The notes beneath the pieces were generated by a model. That model was not told the origin of the DNA, searched no databases, and saw only the letters and a program-made list of their open reading frames with translations. Below are positions 44,284 through 53,068 of a stretch of 64,000 bases of DNA, piece after piece (position 1 is the stretch's first letter; each line of letters begins with the position of its first letter). Origin of the DNA: Pasteurella sp030783905 (GTDB lineage Bacteria > Pseudomonadota > Gammaproteobacteria > Enterobacterales > Pasteurellaceae); NCBI GenBank assembly GCA_051122655.1, contig CP182107.1, forward strand, positions 930,001-994,000. The letters are read 5' to 3'. Both the position numbers and the translations under genes were made by a program.

Positions 44284-45483
44284 ATGACATTCCATCCAAG
44301 CGTATTTAAACAACATTTTCCTTACTTCCAACAAGAAGAGGCTGTCATCTACTTAGACAGCGCAGCAACCGCACTAAAACCACAAGCGCTGATTGATGCT
44401 ACAACGGCTTATTATCAATCTGCTGGCTCCGTACATCGGAGTCAATATGATGAAAAACAGACCGCACTTTTTGAACAAGCACGTGAGCGAGTAAAAGAGT
44501 TCATCCATGCAGAAAGCAGAGAGGCCATTATTTGGACATCAGGCACAACCCATGCGATCAACTTAGTGGCGAGAGGTTTATCCCACCGACTGAATCCAAA
44601 GGCTGAAATCATTATTAGTGAAGCGGATCACCACGCCAATTTTGTCACTTGGTCTGAAATCGCGCGTCAATACGGTGCGATATTGCATGTATTGCCGATC
44701 AATGATCAATGGCTCATCGAGGAACAGACACTTATTGATGCGCTCAATGAAAACACCGTCTTGATTGCATTAAACTTTGTTTCCAATGTCACCGGCACAG
44801 AACAACCGATTGCGAACTTGATTCACCTAATACGTCAACATAGTAAGGCTTTCGTGTTAGTCGATGCGGCACAAGCAATCAGTCACTTGCCTATTGATTT
44901 ACAAACCTTAGATGCCGATTTTATTACCTTTTCTGCCCATAAACTTTATGGACCTAATGGACTCGGTGTGTTAAGTGGCAAGCTTAGTGCACTTGAACAA
45001 CTTCAGCCGCTGCTATACGGTGGTAAAATGGTGGACAGGGTATCGGCAACACAGATCAGTTTTGCCGATTTACCTTATCGCCTAGAAGCTGGTACACCAA
45101 ATATTGCTGGGGTAATTGGCTTTAATGCCGTCTTAGCATGGTTAAGTCAATGGGACTTGGTCGTTGCGGAACAACATGCCGTTGCCTTAGCCGAACAATG
45201 CAAAGCACGATTAAAAACGTATCCAACTTGCCAGCTATTTTTATCACCTCAACCCAGTTGCATCGTCTGTTTTGTTTTTAACGGGATAACCACCTCTGAT
45301 ATCGCCACACTACTTGCCGAACAAAATATTGCCTTACGGGCAGGTGAACATTGCGCTCAACCTTACCTCGCTCGCTTAGGACAAGATAGTACTTTGCGTC
45401 TTTCCTTTGCCCCCTATAACCAACAAAGCGATGTAGATGCCTTTTTTCAAGCACTCGACAACGCATTAGCTTTATTAGATTAA
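44284..45483 (+). CDS. csdA: Cysteine desulfurase (CsdA/SufS class)
   Basis: This PLP-dependent enzyme takes sulfur from cysteine for Fe-S or other sulfur transfer. The start at 44284 gives 399 residues; the longer frame from 44218 overlaps the nuclease gene. The PLP lysine is in FSAHKLYGPNG. The group II active-site cysteine is in RAGEHCAQPY, with the His of ITFSAH nearby. It is directly followed by a SufE-type partner, and no suf or isc scaffold genes are near, so the CsdA-CsdE pairing is the best fit. Confidence 0.92.
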   Translation: MTFHPSVFKQHFPYFQQEEAVIYLDSAATALKPQALIDATTAYYQSAGSVHRSQYDEKQTALFEQARERVKEFIHAESREAIIWTSGTTHAINLVARGLSHRLNPKAEIIISEADHHANFVTWSEIARQYGAILHVLPINDQWLIEEQTLIDALNENTVLIALNFVSNVTGTEQPIANLIHLIRQHSKAFVLVDAAQAISHLPIDLQTLDADFITFSAHKLYGPNGLGVLSGKLSALEQLQPLLYGGKMVDRVSATQISFADLPYRLEAGTPNIAGVIGFNAVLAWLSQWDLVVAEQHAVALAEQCKARLKTYPTCQLFLSPQPSCIVCFVFNGITTSDIATLLAEQNIALRAGEHCAQPYLARLGQDSTLRLSFAPYNQQSDVDAFFQALDNALALLD

Positions 45484-45876
45484 ATGATGAAACCACTACT
45501 ACTCAATGCCCCAAGCTGGGAAGAACGTTATCGCCTGATTATCCAAGCGGGCAAACAACTTCCTGCGCCTACTGCTCAACAACTTGCAGAAATGCAACCC
45601 ATTTCAGGTTGCGAAGCGAAAGTCTGGTTTAAAATAATGGAAAAAAACGACCGCACTTTTATCTTTCAAGCCTACAGTGAAGCTCGTATAATCAATGGCT
45701 TATTGTGGATTTTATTACAAGAAATTAATGGGCAAACCGCTGAACAACTCAAACAATTTGATTTAACAGCTTATTTTAGCGAATTAGGTATTGCACAACG
45801 GTTAAGTCATACTAGATTGAATGGATTAAAACAAATTGAAAAATTATTACATCAGCTAGAGTCAAGGTGTGACTGA
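45484..45876 (+). CDS. csdE: SufE/CsdE-family sulfur acceptor
   Basis: This 130-residue protein accepts persulfide sulfur from the desulfurase and passes it on. The acceptor cysteine is in QPISGCEAKVWF (about residue 40), and the fold is the SufE type. The ATG follows the csdA stop immediately, so the two are translationally coupled. An uptake core lies inside at 45650. Confidence 0.92.
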   Translation: MMKPLLLNAPSWEERYRLIIQAGKQLPAPTAQQLAEMQPISGCEAKVWFKIMEKNDRTFIFQAYSEARIINGLLWILLQEINGQTAEQLKQFDLTAYFSELGIAQRLSHTRLNGLKQIEKLLHQLESRCD

Positions 45877-46066
45877 GATGAAAAAGTGTAGCGTATTTTA
45901 AAAACGTTTCTGATATGTCCCCTTGTTTTTCAGCCTAGCGGTTGCGTTAACTTCTGAACAACACTTTTCTTATTTGAGCTTGACTTACCAAACGAGTTCG
46001 CAAAGTCGGTATTAAAAGCAAGCAACAAGCGGAGAAACAAAAAAATCAAGGCGCACTTTCTTTTTA

Positions 46067-46104
46067 CCTACTTTTTCTTTTGCACAAGCAAAGAAAAAAG
46101 TGGG
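46067..46104. repeat. Imperfect palindrome, candidate dispersed repeat
   Basis: CCTACTTTTTCTTTTGC (46067-46083) and GCAAAGAAAAAAGTGGG (46088-46104) are near-perfect inverted copies with a 4-base centre. The core CTTTTTCTTTGC...GCAAAGAAAAAG is a pattern I recall as recurring between genes in many gamma-proteobacteria. The copy number here cannot be checked from one window. Confidence 0.4.
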
Positions 46105-46168
46105 TCGTGAAAAAAAGATCTTTTCCTATCATGCATTGCTGCCATTACCCTGTTTTAATCTCACAAAG

Positions 46169-46193
46169 AAGGGCAAACATCAGGTTTGCCCTT
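46169..46193 (-). terminator. Terminator after hldE
   Basis: A 10-bp perfect stem AAGGGCAAAC/GTTTGCCCTT (46169-46178 with 46184-46193) lies 43 bases past the hldE stop. No long T run follows, so Rho-independent strength is uncertain. Confidence 0.6.
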
Positions 46194-46235
46194 TGCTCAA
46201 AATAGGTCATGGCTAAGATCAAATCAAAAATAATC

Positions 46236-47666
46236 TTAATCTTTCAACTGTTGGATCTTGCTAATCACATTACTGGTTGAACAACCATTTTCAAAATTCA
46301 GTACACGGACATCACCGCCATTTGCCCACACTTCTTGGCTACCTGCGATCTCTTCGGGTTTATAATCGCCTCCTTTCACCAATAAATCTGGCAATACTTC
46401 GGCAATTAAACGTTGTGGTGTATCTTCATGAAATTCCACTAGCCAATCGACTGAAGAAAGTCCTGCTAATACCGCCATACGTGCTTGGAGATCATTAATT
46501 GGGCGTGTATCACCCTTCAGGCGTTTGACGGAGGCATCACTGTTCACCGCGACAATTAAACGATCGCCTAATTTGCGTGCATTCTCAAGGTAAGAGACAT
46601 GTCCCGGATGCAGAATATCAAAACAGCCATTGGTCATCACAATTTTCTCACCTCGCGCCTTCGCTTGTGCGACCACACGTTTGAGATCCGCTTCACTCAT
46701 GATGCCAAATCCCGTATTGGAGCGACCATGAATAGCATTTTCTAATTCCACACTAGAAACCGTTGATGTCCCCAGTTTACCCACCACAATACCTGCAGCA
46801 ACATTGGCTAAATAACACGCTTCTTCAAAAGCACGCCCGTCGGCTAACGCGGTGGCTAACACACTGATCACCGTGTCCCCCGCCCCGGTTACATCAAAGA
46901 CTTCTTTGGCTTCTGTGGCTAAATGGAATGCGGGTTGGTTTGGGCGTAATAAGGTCATCCCTTTTTCAGAACGCGTCACTAACAGTGCACTCAGATCGAG
47001 CTGTTCAATTAATGCTAAGCCTTTTTCAATAATCTCTTCTTCTGAATGACATTGACCAACTACCGCTTCAAATTCAGCCATATTTGGCGTTAATAACGTC
47101 GCGCCACGATATCGTTCAAAATCCGTACCTTTCGGATCGATTAATACAGGCATATTGGCTTTACGTGCAAGTTGAATCATTTTTTGCACTTGATTTAATG
47201 TGCCTTTACCATAATCCGACAACACTAATGCGCCATAATCAGGTAGTGCCTTATCTAATTTTTGCAATAAATCATCACTTGTCACATTCTGAAAATCTTC
47301 TTCAAAATCTAAGCGTAATAACTGTTGATGACGCGACAAAATGCGTAATTTTGTAATGGTTGGATGAGTATGTAATTGTACAAAATCACATTCAATACGG
47401 CTTTTTGCTAATAAACTTTCTAAAGCCATACCTGTTTCATCAAGTCCCGTTAAGCCAAGTAATTTGACGGGGACATTTAATGCAGCAATATTCATCGCCA
47501 CGTTCGCTGCGCCCCCGGCACGTTCTTCATTATCTTGCACTCTGACCACTGGTACTGGCGCTTCTGGTGAAATACGATTTGTTGCCCCAAACCAGTAACG
47601 GTCGAGCATAACATCACCCAACACCAACACTTTTGCTTGTTTAAATTCTGCAGAATATTGAAACAT
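46236..47666 (-). CDS. hldE: Bifunctional heptose-7-phosphate kinase / heptose-1-phosphate adenylyltransferase
   Basis: HldE makes ADP-heptose for the LPS inner core. The 476-residue protein joins an N-terminal ribokinase-like kinase domain (1 to about 315, with GGAANVAMNIAAL and DVTGAGDTVIS) to a C-terminal nucleotidyltransferase domain (about 345-476, with TNGCFDILHPGHVSYL, HxGH motif). Both domains look complete, as in E. coli. It is monocistronic on the minus strand. Confidence 0.96.
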   Translation of the reverse strand: MFQYSAEFKQAKVLVLGDVMLDRYWFGATNRISPEAPVPVVRVQDNEERAGGAANVAMNIAALNVPVKLLGLTGLDETGMALESLLAKSRIECDFVQLHTHPTITKLRILSRHQQLLRLDFEEDFQNVTSDDLLQKLDKALPDYGALVLSDYGKGTLNQVQKMIQLARKANMPVLIDPKGTDFERYRGATLLTPNMAEFEAVVGQCHSEEEIIEKGLALIEQLDLSALLVTRSEKGMTLLRPNQPAFHLATEAKEVFDVTGAGDTVISVLATALADGRAFEEACYLANVAAGIVVGKLGTSTVSSVELENAIHGRSNTGFGIMSEADLKRVVAQAKARGEKIVMTNGCFDILHPGHVSYLENARKLGDRLIVAVNSDASVKRLKGDTRPINDLQARMAVLAGLSSVDWLVEFHEDTPQRLIAEVLPDLLVKGGDYKPEEIAGSQEVWANGGDVRVLNFENGCSTSNVISKIQQLKD

Positions 47667-47888
47667 TTTCGTTCTCTCTTAATAAAAATTACGTAATTTT
47701 AACATAGGAAAATGCGGATTTCCCCTTTACCGTCAACAAATTGCACGACTTTTTCTGAGATGACTTACCTAATTATGTCATAACTAGTAATATTCACGCC
47801 CTATTTATGCGATAATTTGTCATATTATTACAAATTGAGTAATGTTTTCTTACTCTCTATTTATCAATAAAGAGACTAAAGCAATTTT

Positions 47889-48830
47889 ATGGCACACAAT
47901 AAACTCCCAACATTTCAAAAAGCATTTTTAAAACCCAAACACTGGGGATTTTGGCTAGGGGTGGCGTTATGGCGTCTGATCTTATGCCTACCCTACCCTG
48001 TTTTATACAAACTCGGGCATGGATTAGGTTGGTTATTAGCCAAATCAGGGGTGGGTAAACGTCGTGCTAAAATTGCTCGCCGAAATTTACAACTCTGTTT
48101 TCCCCATTATTCTGCTGAACAAATAGAAACTTTATTACAGACCAATTTGAAAGCTACGGGGATGGCTGTGATCGAAACGGGTATGGCGTGGTTTTGGTCT
48201 GATGCACGAATCAAAAAATGGTCGAAAATCGAAGGCCTAAACTATTTAAAAGAATACAAACAAGATGGAGTTATCTTTGTTGGTGTCCATTTCTTAACTT
48301 TAGAATTGGGTGCGCGCATTGTTGGACTGCATCAACCAGGCATTGGCGTTTATCGCCCGAATGACAACCCATTGATGGATTGGCTACAAATACAAGGGCG
48401 CCTACGTTCCAATAAAGATCTCCTCGATCGAAAAGATTTGCGTGGCATGATCCGTGCCTTACGCCAAGGTGAAATTATTTGGTATGCTCCTGATCATGAT
48501 TATGGACGTAAAAATGCAGTCTTTGTGCCCTTTTTTGCCGTCCCAGATGCCGCAACCACGACAGGTACCTATTACTTATTAAAATCCTCCCCAACCAGTA
48601 AAGTCATTCCTTTTGCTCCGTTACGTAATGCGGATGGTTCTGGTTATACGGTTAAGATTTCTCCCCCAGTGGATTTTTCCGATATTACAGATGAAACCCG
48701 TATTGCTATTCGTATGAATCAAGTGGTAGAGACAGAAATTATGAAAGGGGTAGAACAATACATGTGGCTACATCGCCGTTTTAAAACCCGCCCTGATGAA
48801 AATGAACCCAGTTTATATGATGAGGAATAA
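47889..48830 (+). CDS. lpxL: Lipid A lauroyl acyltransferase (LpxL/HtrB)
   Basis: LpxL adds a secondary acyl chain to KDO-lipid IVA. The 313-residue inner-membrane protein has an N-terminal membrane anchor, the catalytic HFLTLELGAR motif (His-x4-Glu) and GVYRPNDNPLMDWLQ and WYAPDHDYG blocks that match E. coli HtrB closely along the whole length. The chain length transferred cannot be read from the sequence. The upstream 220 bases have no other gene. Confidence 0.94.
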   Translation: MAHNKLPTFQKAFLKPKHWGFWLGVALWRLILCLPYPVLYKLGHGLGWLLAKSGVGKRRAKIARRNLQLCFPHYSAEQIETLLQTNLKATGMAVIETGMAWFWSDARIKKWSKIEGLNYLKEYKQDGVIFVGVHFLTLELGARIVGLHQPGIGVYRPNDNPLMDWLQIQGRLRSNKDLLDRKDLRGMIRALRQGEIIWYAPDHDYGRKNAVFVPFFAVPDAATTTGTYYLLKSSPTSKVIPFAPLRNADGSGYTVKISPPVDFSDITDETRIAIRMNQVVETEIMKGVEQYMWLHRRFKTRPDENEPSLYDEE

Positions 48831-48885
48831 AGTCTACTAGGCGTTGTAGTACCTGCAAACGTGCGGTGGGTATTCAAGAATGGTT

Positions 48886-48916
48886 AAAAGCAGCGTTTTT
48901 TCACGCTGCTTTTTGC
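48886..48916. terminator. Bidirectional terminator between lpxL and the TorD-family gene
   Basis: A 10-bp stem AAAAGCAGCG/CGCTGCTTTT (48886-48895 with 48904-48913) with an 8-nt loop and T residues lies between two convergent genes. Confidence 0.82.
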
Positions 48917-48933
48917 TTGTGACAAGAAAAAAC

Positions 48934-49509
48934 TTATAGGGTTTGATCTGCGTATTCTTCTAATTCATCTGCCATCGCTGCCAATATTTCTTTCGACAAA
49001 ATGGCTAAGGCACGATAAAAAGGCAAGCTTGCTTTACTTTCCACCTGCGCAAGAAACTTACTTGCACAAGGCAATAAGAATTGCTCAAACAGTTGATGTT
49101 GTGCCGCCACAGAATCAAGATTGTCTTCAATCCAAGAAGCCGTTAATAAAAGTAACGCAAAATGATCCGCACTTTCTAGCGCAGGCATCCCTCTACATTG
49201 TCTAAAATGAACAAATTCTTCAACAGAAACACCGTAATCACTCAGTCTGGTGCTGACTTGTGGTATCTCTCCAGCAAATAATTTTTCGTATTCTTTGGCT
49301 AATGCATTTAAATCCAATGGCATTTGCACGCTGTCAAGGGCTTGTTGACTTTGACTATCTGTATCTAATGCCCAAATTGAACTAAGACCTTGTTGCTGCA
49401 ACCAAGCAAATACGTTGGCTAAAATCGGATCATTGGGTGATCGATAAAACAAATTGCCAAACAGGCGACTGATCATGGAAAAAGCGTTAAGTTGGTTTTC
49501 AGTTGTCAT
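48934..49509 (-). CDS. TorD/DmsD-family redox-enzyme chaperone (YcdY-like)
   Basis: This 191-residue all-helical protein belongs to the TorD family, whose members bind Tat-exported molybdoenzymes during maturation. It resembles E. coli YcdY at both ends (MISRLFGNLFYRSPNDP and LSKEILAAMADELEE). No molybdoenzyme gene lies in the window, so its client is unknown. The start overlaps the quinone reductase stop by 11 bases. Confidence 0.8.
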   Translation of the reverse strand: MTTENQLNAFSMISRLFGNLFYRSPNDPILANVFAWLQQQGLSSIWALDTDSQSQQALDSVQMPLDLNALAKEYEKLFAGEIPQVSTRLSDYGVSVEEFVHFRQCRGMPALESADHFALLLLTASWIEDNLDSVAAQHQLFEQFLLPCASKFLAQVESKASLPFYRALAILSKEILAAMADELEEYADQTL

Positions 49510-50113
49510 GTTTTTTCTCTAAAAGTGCGGTCAAATTTTCACGTGTTTTCTCACTGACCTTTTGCAACATGGCGTGACGTGCGTGATCGTCAATTAAATG
49601 AATATCACCGAACAATTCGTGCTGAATATCGGTGATGCCACAATAATTAAATAATCCGTCTACCAAGCAATCCTTTAATGATTGTGCAAATCCCATATTT
49701 TGGTAAATCTCCACGTTATTGCCAATGGTAATAAAGTGTTGCATTTTTTTGCCGCCCAATAAACCAACAGATTGTCCCTCTTCTGTTTTATAGGCAAAGC
49801 CATGACTTAATACACGATCTAAGTAACCTTTCAAGATGGCAGGGAACCCCATCCACCATAACGGGTAAATCAATGTAATTAAATCGGCTTGGCTAATGAG
49901 CTGATGCTCAAATTTGACCTCTGCTGGCACGATATCTTGATAAACTGCTTGCAATTCTTCCCAAGATAAAATGGGATTGAAATTGAGTGTATAAAGATCA
50001 CGTACGACAGCCTGTACTGCTAACTGTTGACTGGTTTGTACAACCGCATCCAAAATCGCACGGTTAAAACTCGTTTGGCTATTTGGATGGGCAAAAATAA
50101 TGAGATGACGCAT
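49499..50113 (-). CDS. NAD(P)H:quinone oxidoreductase, flavodoxin-fold (KefF/YwrO/MdaB-like)
   Basis: This flavoprotein has the start MRHLIIFAHPNSQTSFNRAI and the motif YPLWWMGFPAILKGYLDRV of NAD(P)H dehydrogenase (quinone) family proteins that use FMN or FAD. The start at 50113 gives 204 residues; a longer frame to 50164 would extend into the nfeD-type gene. No KefB/KefC potassium channel lies nearby, so a KefF regulatory role is not indicated. Its stop overlaps the TorD-like start by 11 bases. Confidence 0.82.
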   Translation of the reverse strand: MRHLIIFAHPNSQTSFNRAILDAVVQTSQQLAVQAVVRDLYTLNFNPILSWEELQAVYQDIVPAEVKFEHQLISQADLITLIYPLWWMGFPAILKGYLDRVLSHGFAYKTEEGQSVGLLGGKKMQHFITIGNNVEIYQNMGFAQSLKDCLVDGLFNYCGITDIQHELFGDIHLIDDHARHAMLQKVSEKTRENLTALLEKKHDN

Positions 50114-50118
50114 AATGT

Positions 50119-50568
50119 TTAATTCACTTTTTTCACTTTTAACGTAATACCGTCCACTTGGCACACTTCAACTAAATCACCAACCTGTAAATCAGCGCCT
50201 TGAATGCGCCAAGTGGTATCACCAAAATGTCCACGCCCAATGCCATTAGGGGCGATTTGTTGTACGGTGCCTCTTGTCCCAAGCATCGCGTGATCGCGTT
50301 GATTTAATGACGAATGTAACTGATCTGCTTTATCCTTACCGTGTTGGTACTTCCACCAAACGACACTCAGAATAATGGCTAGAATGGCATAGCTGATCGC
50401 CAATACAGTTAAGGAGACGCTCGGTATCAACGCCATCACGCCCGCCATGACCACGGCAGCTAGCCCCCACCAAAGCAAGAAAACACCCGGTAGCACTAAT
50501 TCCGCAATGAGTAAAACAAATCCTAAAATGAGCCAATGCCAATGACTCCACGTGGAAAACCATTCCAT
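50119..50568 (-). CDS. NfeD-like membrane protein
   Basis: This 149-residue protein has two to three hydrophobic segments (WHWLILGFVLLIAELVLPGVFLL) and a C-terminal OB-fold of the NfeD type (LGTRGTVQQIAPNGIGRGHF). It follows qmcA, and the pair corresponds to E. coli ybbJ-ybbK. NfeD proteins act with SPFH proteins in membrane microdomains or quality control; details are unsettled. The gap to qmcA is 20 bases. Confidence 0.9.
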   Translation of the reverse strand: MEWFSTWSHWHWLILGFVLLIAELVLPGVFLLWWGLAAVVMAGVMALIPSVSLTVLAISYAILAIILSVVWWKYQHGKDKADQLHSSLNQRDHAMLGTRGTVQQIAPNGIGRGHFGDTTWRIQGADLQVGDLVEVCQVDGITLKVKKVN

Positions 50569-50588
50569 ATTGACCTCACTGACCGTAA

Positions 50589-51512
50589 TTAGGCTTTTTT
50601 ATCGCCTTTCAATAATTCCGCGATACCGGCAATCGATCCGATTAAATTACCTGCTTCTAATGGCATAAGCACCACTTTACTATTTTCTGAACCACCGATT
50701 TCTTTTAACGCTTCGGTATATTTTTGTGCAATAAAGTAGTTAATCGCTTTAGTATCACCACTCGCAATCGCTTCAGAAACCATTTGGGTCGCACGCGCTT
50801 CCGCCTCTGCGGCACGTTCACGTGCTTCTGCTTGTAAAAAGGCTTCTTGACGTTCCCCTTCTGCTTTTAAGATACGAGCCTGTTTATCCCCTTCGGCACG
50901 CAAAATTTCCGCTTGACGTACCCCTTCAGCTTCTAAAATATCCGCACGTTTGTTACGTTCCGCTTTCATTTGTGCATTCATTGCCGCAATCAATTCTTGC
51001 GGTGGGCGTACATCTCGAATTTCAATACGGGTGACTTTAATCCCCCAAGGATTGGTCGCTTCATCCACGATAGACAACAAACGACTATTAATGGAATCAC
51101 GTTGTGAAAGCATTTCATCTAATTCCATTGAACCCAATACAGTACGAATATTCGTCATGGTCAGGTTAATAATCGCTTGTTCTAAATGGTTAACTTCATA
51201 GGCCGCATTACGTGCATCAATGACTTGCACAAAACACACCGCGTCAATCGACACATTGGCATTATCTTTCGAAATGACTTCTTGTGAAGGGATATCTAAC
51301 ACCTGTTCCATCATGTTAATACGACGGCCAACACGGTCAATAAATGGCACCACAAAATTCAAACCGGGCGTTAAGGTACGCGTATAACGCCCAAAACGTT
51401 CAATCGTCCAATGATAACCTTGTGGCACGGTTTTTAAAGTGGAATACAACACAAAAATCACTAGCACAATAAAGAAAATTGTTGCTATGGGTAAACCATT
51501 AATAAAGTCCAT
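50589..51512 (-). CDS. qmcA: SPFH/band-7 membrane protein QmcA
   Basis: QmcA is a stomatin-type inner-membrane protein linked to FtsH quality control. Of two ATGs, the one at 51512 has AGGAGA at a normal distance; the earlier one (51518) touches it. The protein has an N-terminal helix, the band-7 domain (GRYTRTLTPGLNFVVPF) and a long Ala/Glu-rich coiled coil (AEGERQEAFLQAEARERAAE). About 307 residues is the usual length. It is transcribed with the nfeD-type gene. Confidence 0.94.
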   Translation of the reverse strand: MDFINGLPIATIFFIVLVIFVLYSTLKTVPQGYHWTIERFGRYTRTLTPGLNFVVPFIDRVGRRINMMEQVLDIPSQEVISKDNANVSIDAVCFVQVIDARNAAYEVNHLEQAIINLTMTNIRTVLGSMELDEMLSQRDSINSRLLSIVDEATNPWGIKVTRIEIRDVRPPQELIAAMNAQMKAERNKRADILEAEGVRQAEILRAEGDKQARILKAEGERQEAFLQAEARERAAEAEARATQMVSEAIASGDTKAINYFIAQKYTEALKEIGGSENSKVVLMPLEAGNLIGSIAGIAELLKGDKKA

Positions 51513-51556
51513 CGTCATTCTCCTAAATGAGTAAATATTGTAAAAAGTCTAACAAA

Positions 51557-53008
51557 TTAGAGCGCACTTTGTATATAAGAATATTGATCATTATTGGCTA
51601 TAAATTCAAAGCGATGAGTCATGCAATTCGGGGCATCTTGCTCTTGATGAGAGACAAATAATAGTTGCGTTTGACTATTTAGCACAAGTTGCTCAATAAA
51701 GTGTTTAACCAGTTTACGATTCACTCCGTCCAACCCCTGAAAAGGCTCGTCTAAAATCAATATAGGTGGGTGTTTCACCATGGCGCGAGTAATCAACAAG
51801 AGCCGTTGTTGGCCCCAAGACAGGGAACGAAAAGGCACGTTCGCCAATGGTGCAAGATGCAAACGTGTCAACCACTGCATTGCTTTTAAACGCAGTGCTT
51901 CTGAGACTGGTTGATACACACCGATACTATCAAAAAAGCCCGAGATAATGACATCTAATACACAACAATTCACGCGGTAATCCATATGCAACTGACTACT
52001 CACATAGCCTATTTTTTGTTTAATATCCCAAATGGTTTCACCACTCCCACGTTGTTGACCAAATAACCGCACATGGTTGGCATAAGATTGTGGGTGATCC
52101 CCAGTCAGCACTGATAATAAGGTCGATTTTCCTGCACCATTCGGCCCTTTAATCCACCAATGTTGTTGTGGTTTTACTGTCCAAGTTAAATTATCAAGGA
52201 TCTTTTTATCGCCATATTGAATCGTTACCTTTTTTAATTCAAACGGATTCATATCAGCGGGTAACTGGACTGGTGTCCCAAAGGGGGCAGGTAAAGGTTC
52301 ATTTACTGCATGTTCGGCATAACATAATTGTTGAAATAAACCTTGTTGCTCAATATGCTCACGTTGCCCTTGTAAAACCAACGCCCGATTGTCCAAAATC
52401 GCAATATGACTTGCTTGTGCGGGAATATCAGACAGACGATTGAGGATCAGCATTATCGCCATTTTGCTTTTTAATTTATCTAATAAATGCAACCAATCTT
52501 GCACCGACTGCAGGTCTAAGCCTTCAAAGGGTTCATCTAAGATCAACAGATCGGGTTGACTCACTAACGCTTGGCATAACAAGACCTTACGGCTTTCCCC
52601 TGTGGAAAGTTGAATGAAAGGGCGATCTAATAAAGAAGTAATGTGCAAGATTTCTGCATATTCCTCACAAACAGTCACAGATCCTGTACCATTCAGTATC
52701 GTTTCACGTGCAGTTTTACCAAAATCATCTGGACTTATCCCATCATGATTACGATCCTTGAAAGTGGCTTCAAGAATATGCTGCTGTTTTTCAAAGGACA
52801 ATAACGCCACTTGCTGAAATGCATGCTGATATTCGCCACTTTCGAGGGCTAATTGCTGTTGTAACGCGAGCGCAAAAGCCGTTTTTCCACTACCATTGCC
52901 GCCCACCACCGCCCAAAACTGTCCCGCAAGTAAACAAAACTGGGGAATATGTAAAGATTGATGTTGATGTAATTTAAACCTTGCCTCTTTAAGCTGTAAG
53001 CTCCCCAT
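51557..53008 (-). CDS. modF: ModF-like tandem ABC ATPase
   Basis: The ATG at 53008 follows CGGAGGA at normal spacing and gives 483 residues. Two ATPase cassettes are present: Walker A GGNGSGKTA and GPNGAGKST, signatures LSTGESRK and LSWGQQRLL, Walker B LLILDEPFEGLD and LILDEPFQGLD. Similarity to E. coli ModF (PhrA) is clear throughout, including RGSGETIWDIKQKIGYVSS. ModF lies near molybdate genes in E. coli, but no modABC is seen here, so its function is unassigned. Confidence 0.88.
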   Translation of the reverse strand: MGSLQLKEARFKLHQHQSLHIPQFCLLAGQFWAVVGGNGSGKTAFALALQQQLALESGEYQHAFQQVALLSFEKQQHILEATFKDRNHDGISPDDFGKTARETILNGTGSVTVCEEYAEILHITSLLDRPFIQLSTGESRKVLLCQALVSQPDLLILDEPFEGLDLQSVQDWLHLLDKLKSKMAIMLILNRLSDIPAQASHIAILDNRALVLQGQREHIEQQGLFQQLCYAEHAVNEPLPAPFGTPVQLPADMNPFELKKVTIQYGDKKILDNLTWTVKPQQHWWIKGPNGAGKSTLLSVLTGDHPQSYANHVRLFGQQRGSGETIWDIKQKIGYVSSQLHMDYRVNCCVLDVIISGFFDSIGVYQPVSEALRLKAMQWLTRLHLAPLANVPFRSLSWGQQRLLLITRAMVKHPPILILDEPFQGLDGVNRKLVKHFIEQLVLNSQTQLLFVSHQEQDAPNCMTHRFEFIANNDQYSYIQSAL

Positions 53009-53024
53009 ACATCCTCCGATAAAA

Positions 53025-53047
53025 AAAGCGGAATAAATATCCGCTTT
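53025..53047 (-). terminator. Terminator after sstT
   Basis: A minus-strand 8-bp stem AAAGCGGA/TCCGCTTT (53025-53032 with 53040-53047) ends in a T run and lies between sstT and the modF-like gene. Confidence 0.78.
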
Positions 53048-53068
53048 CTCATCATTCAATACTGTTCA

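Larger units (their letters stand above)
45877..46235. other. Intergenic region with a large imperfect hairpin
   Basis: The 359 bases between csdE and hldE have no intact gene. They hold the hairpin at 46067-46104, the hldE terminator at 46169-46193 and T/A-rich stretches. Fragmentary frames resemble degenerate coding DNA, but I cannot assign a family. Confidence 0.5.
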
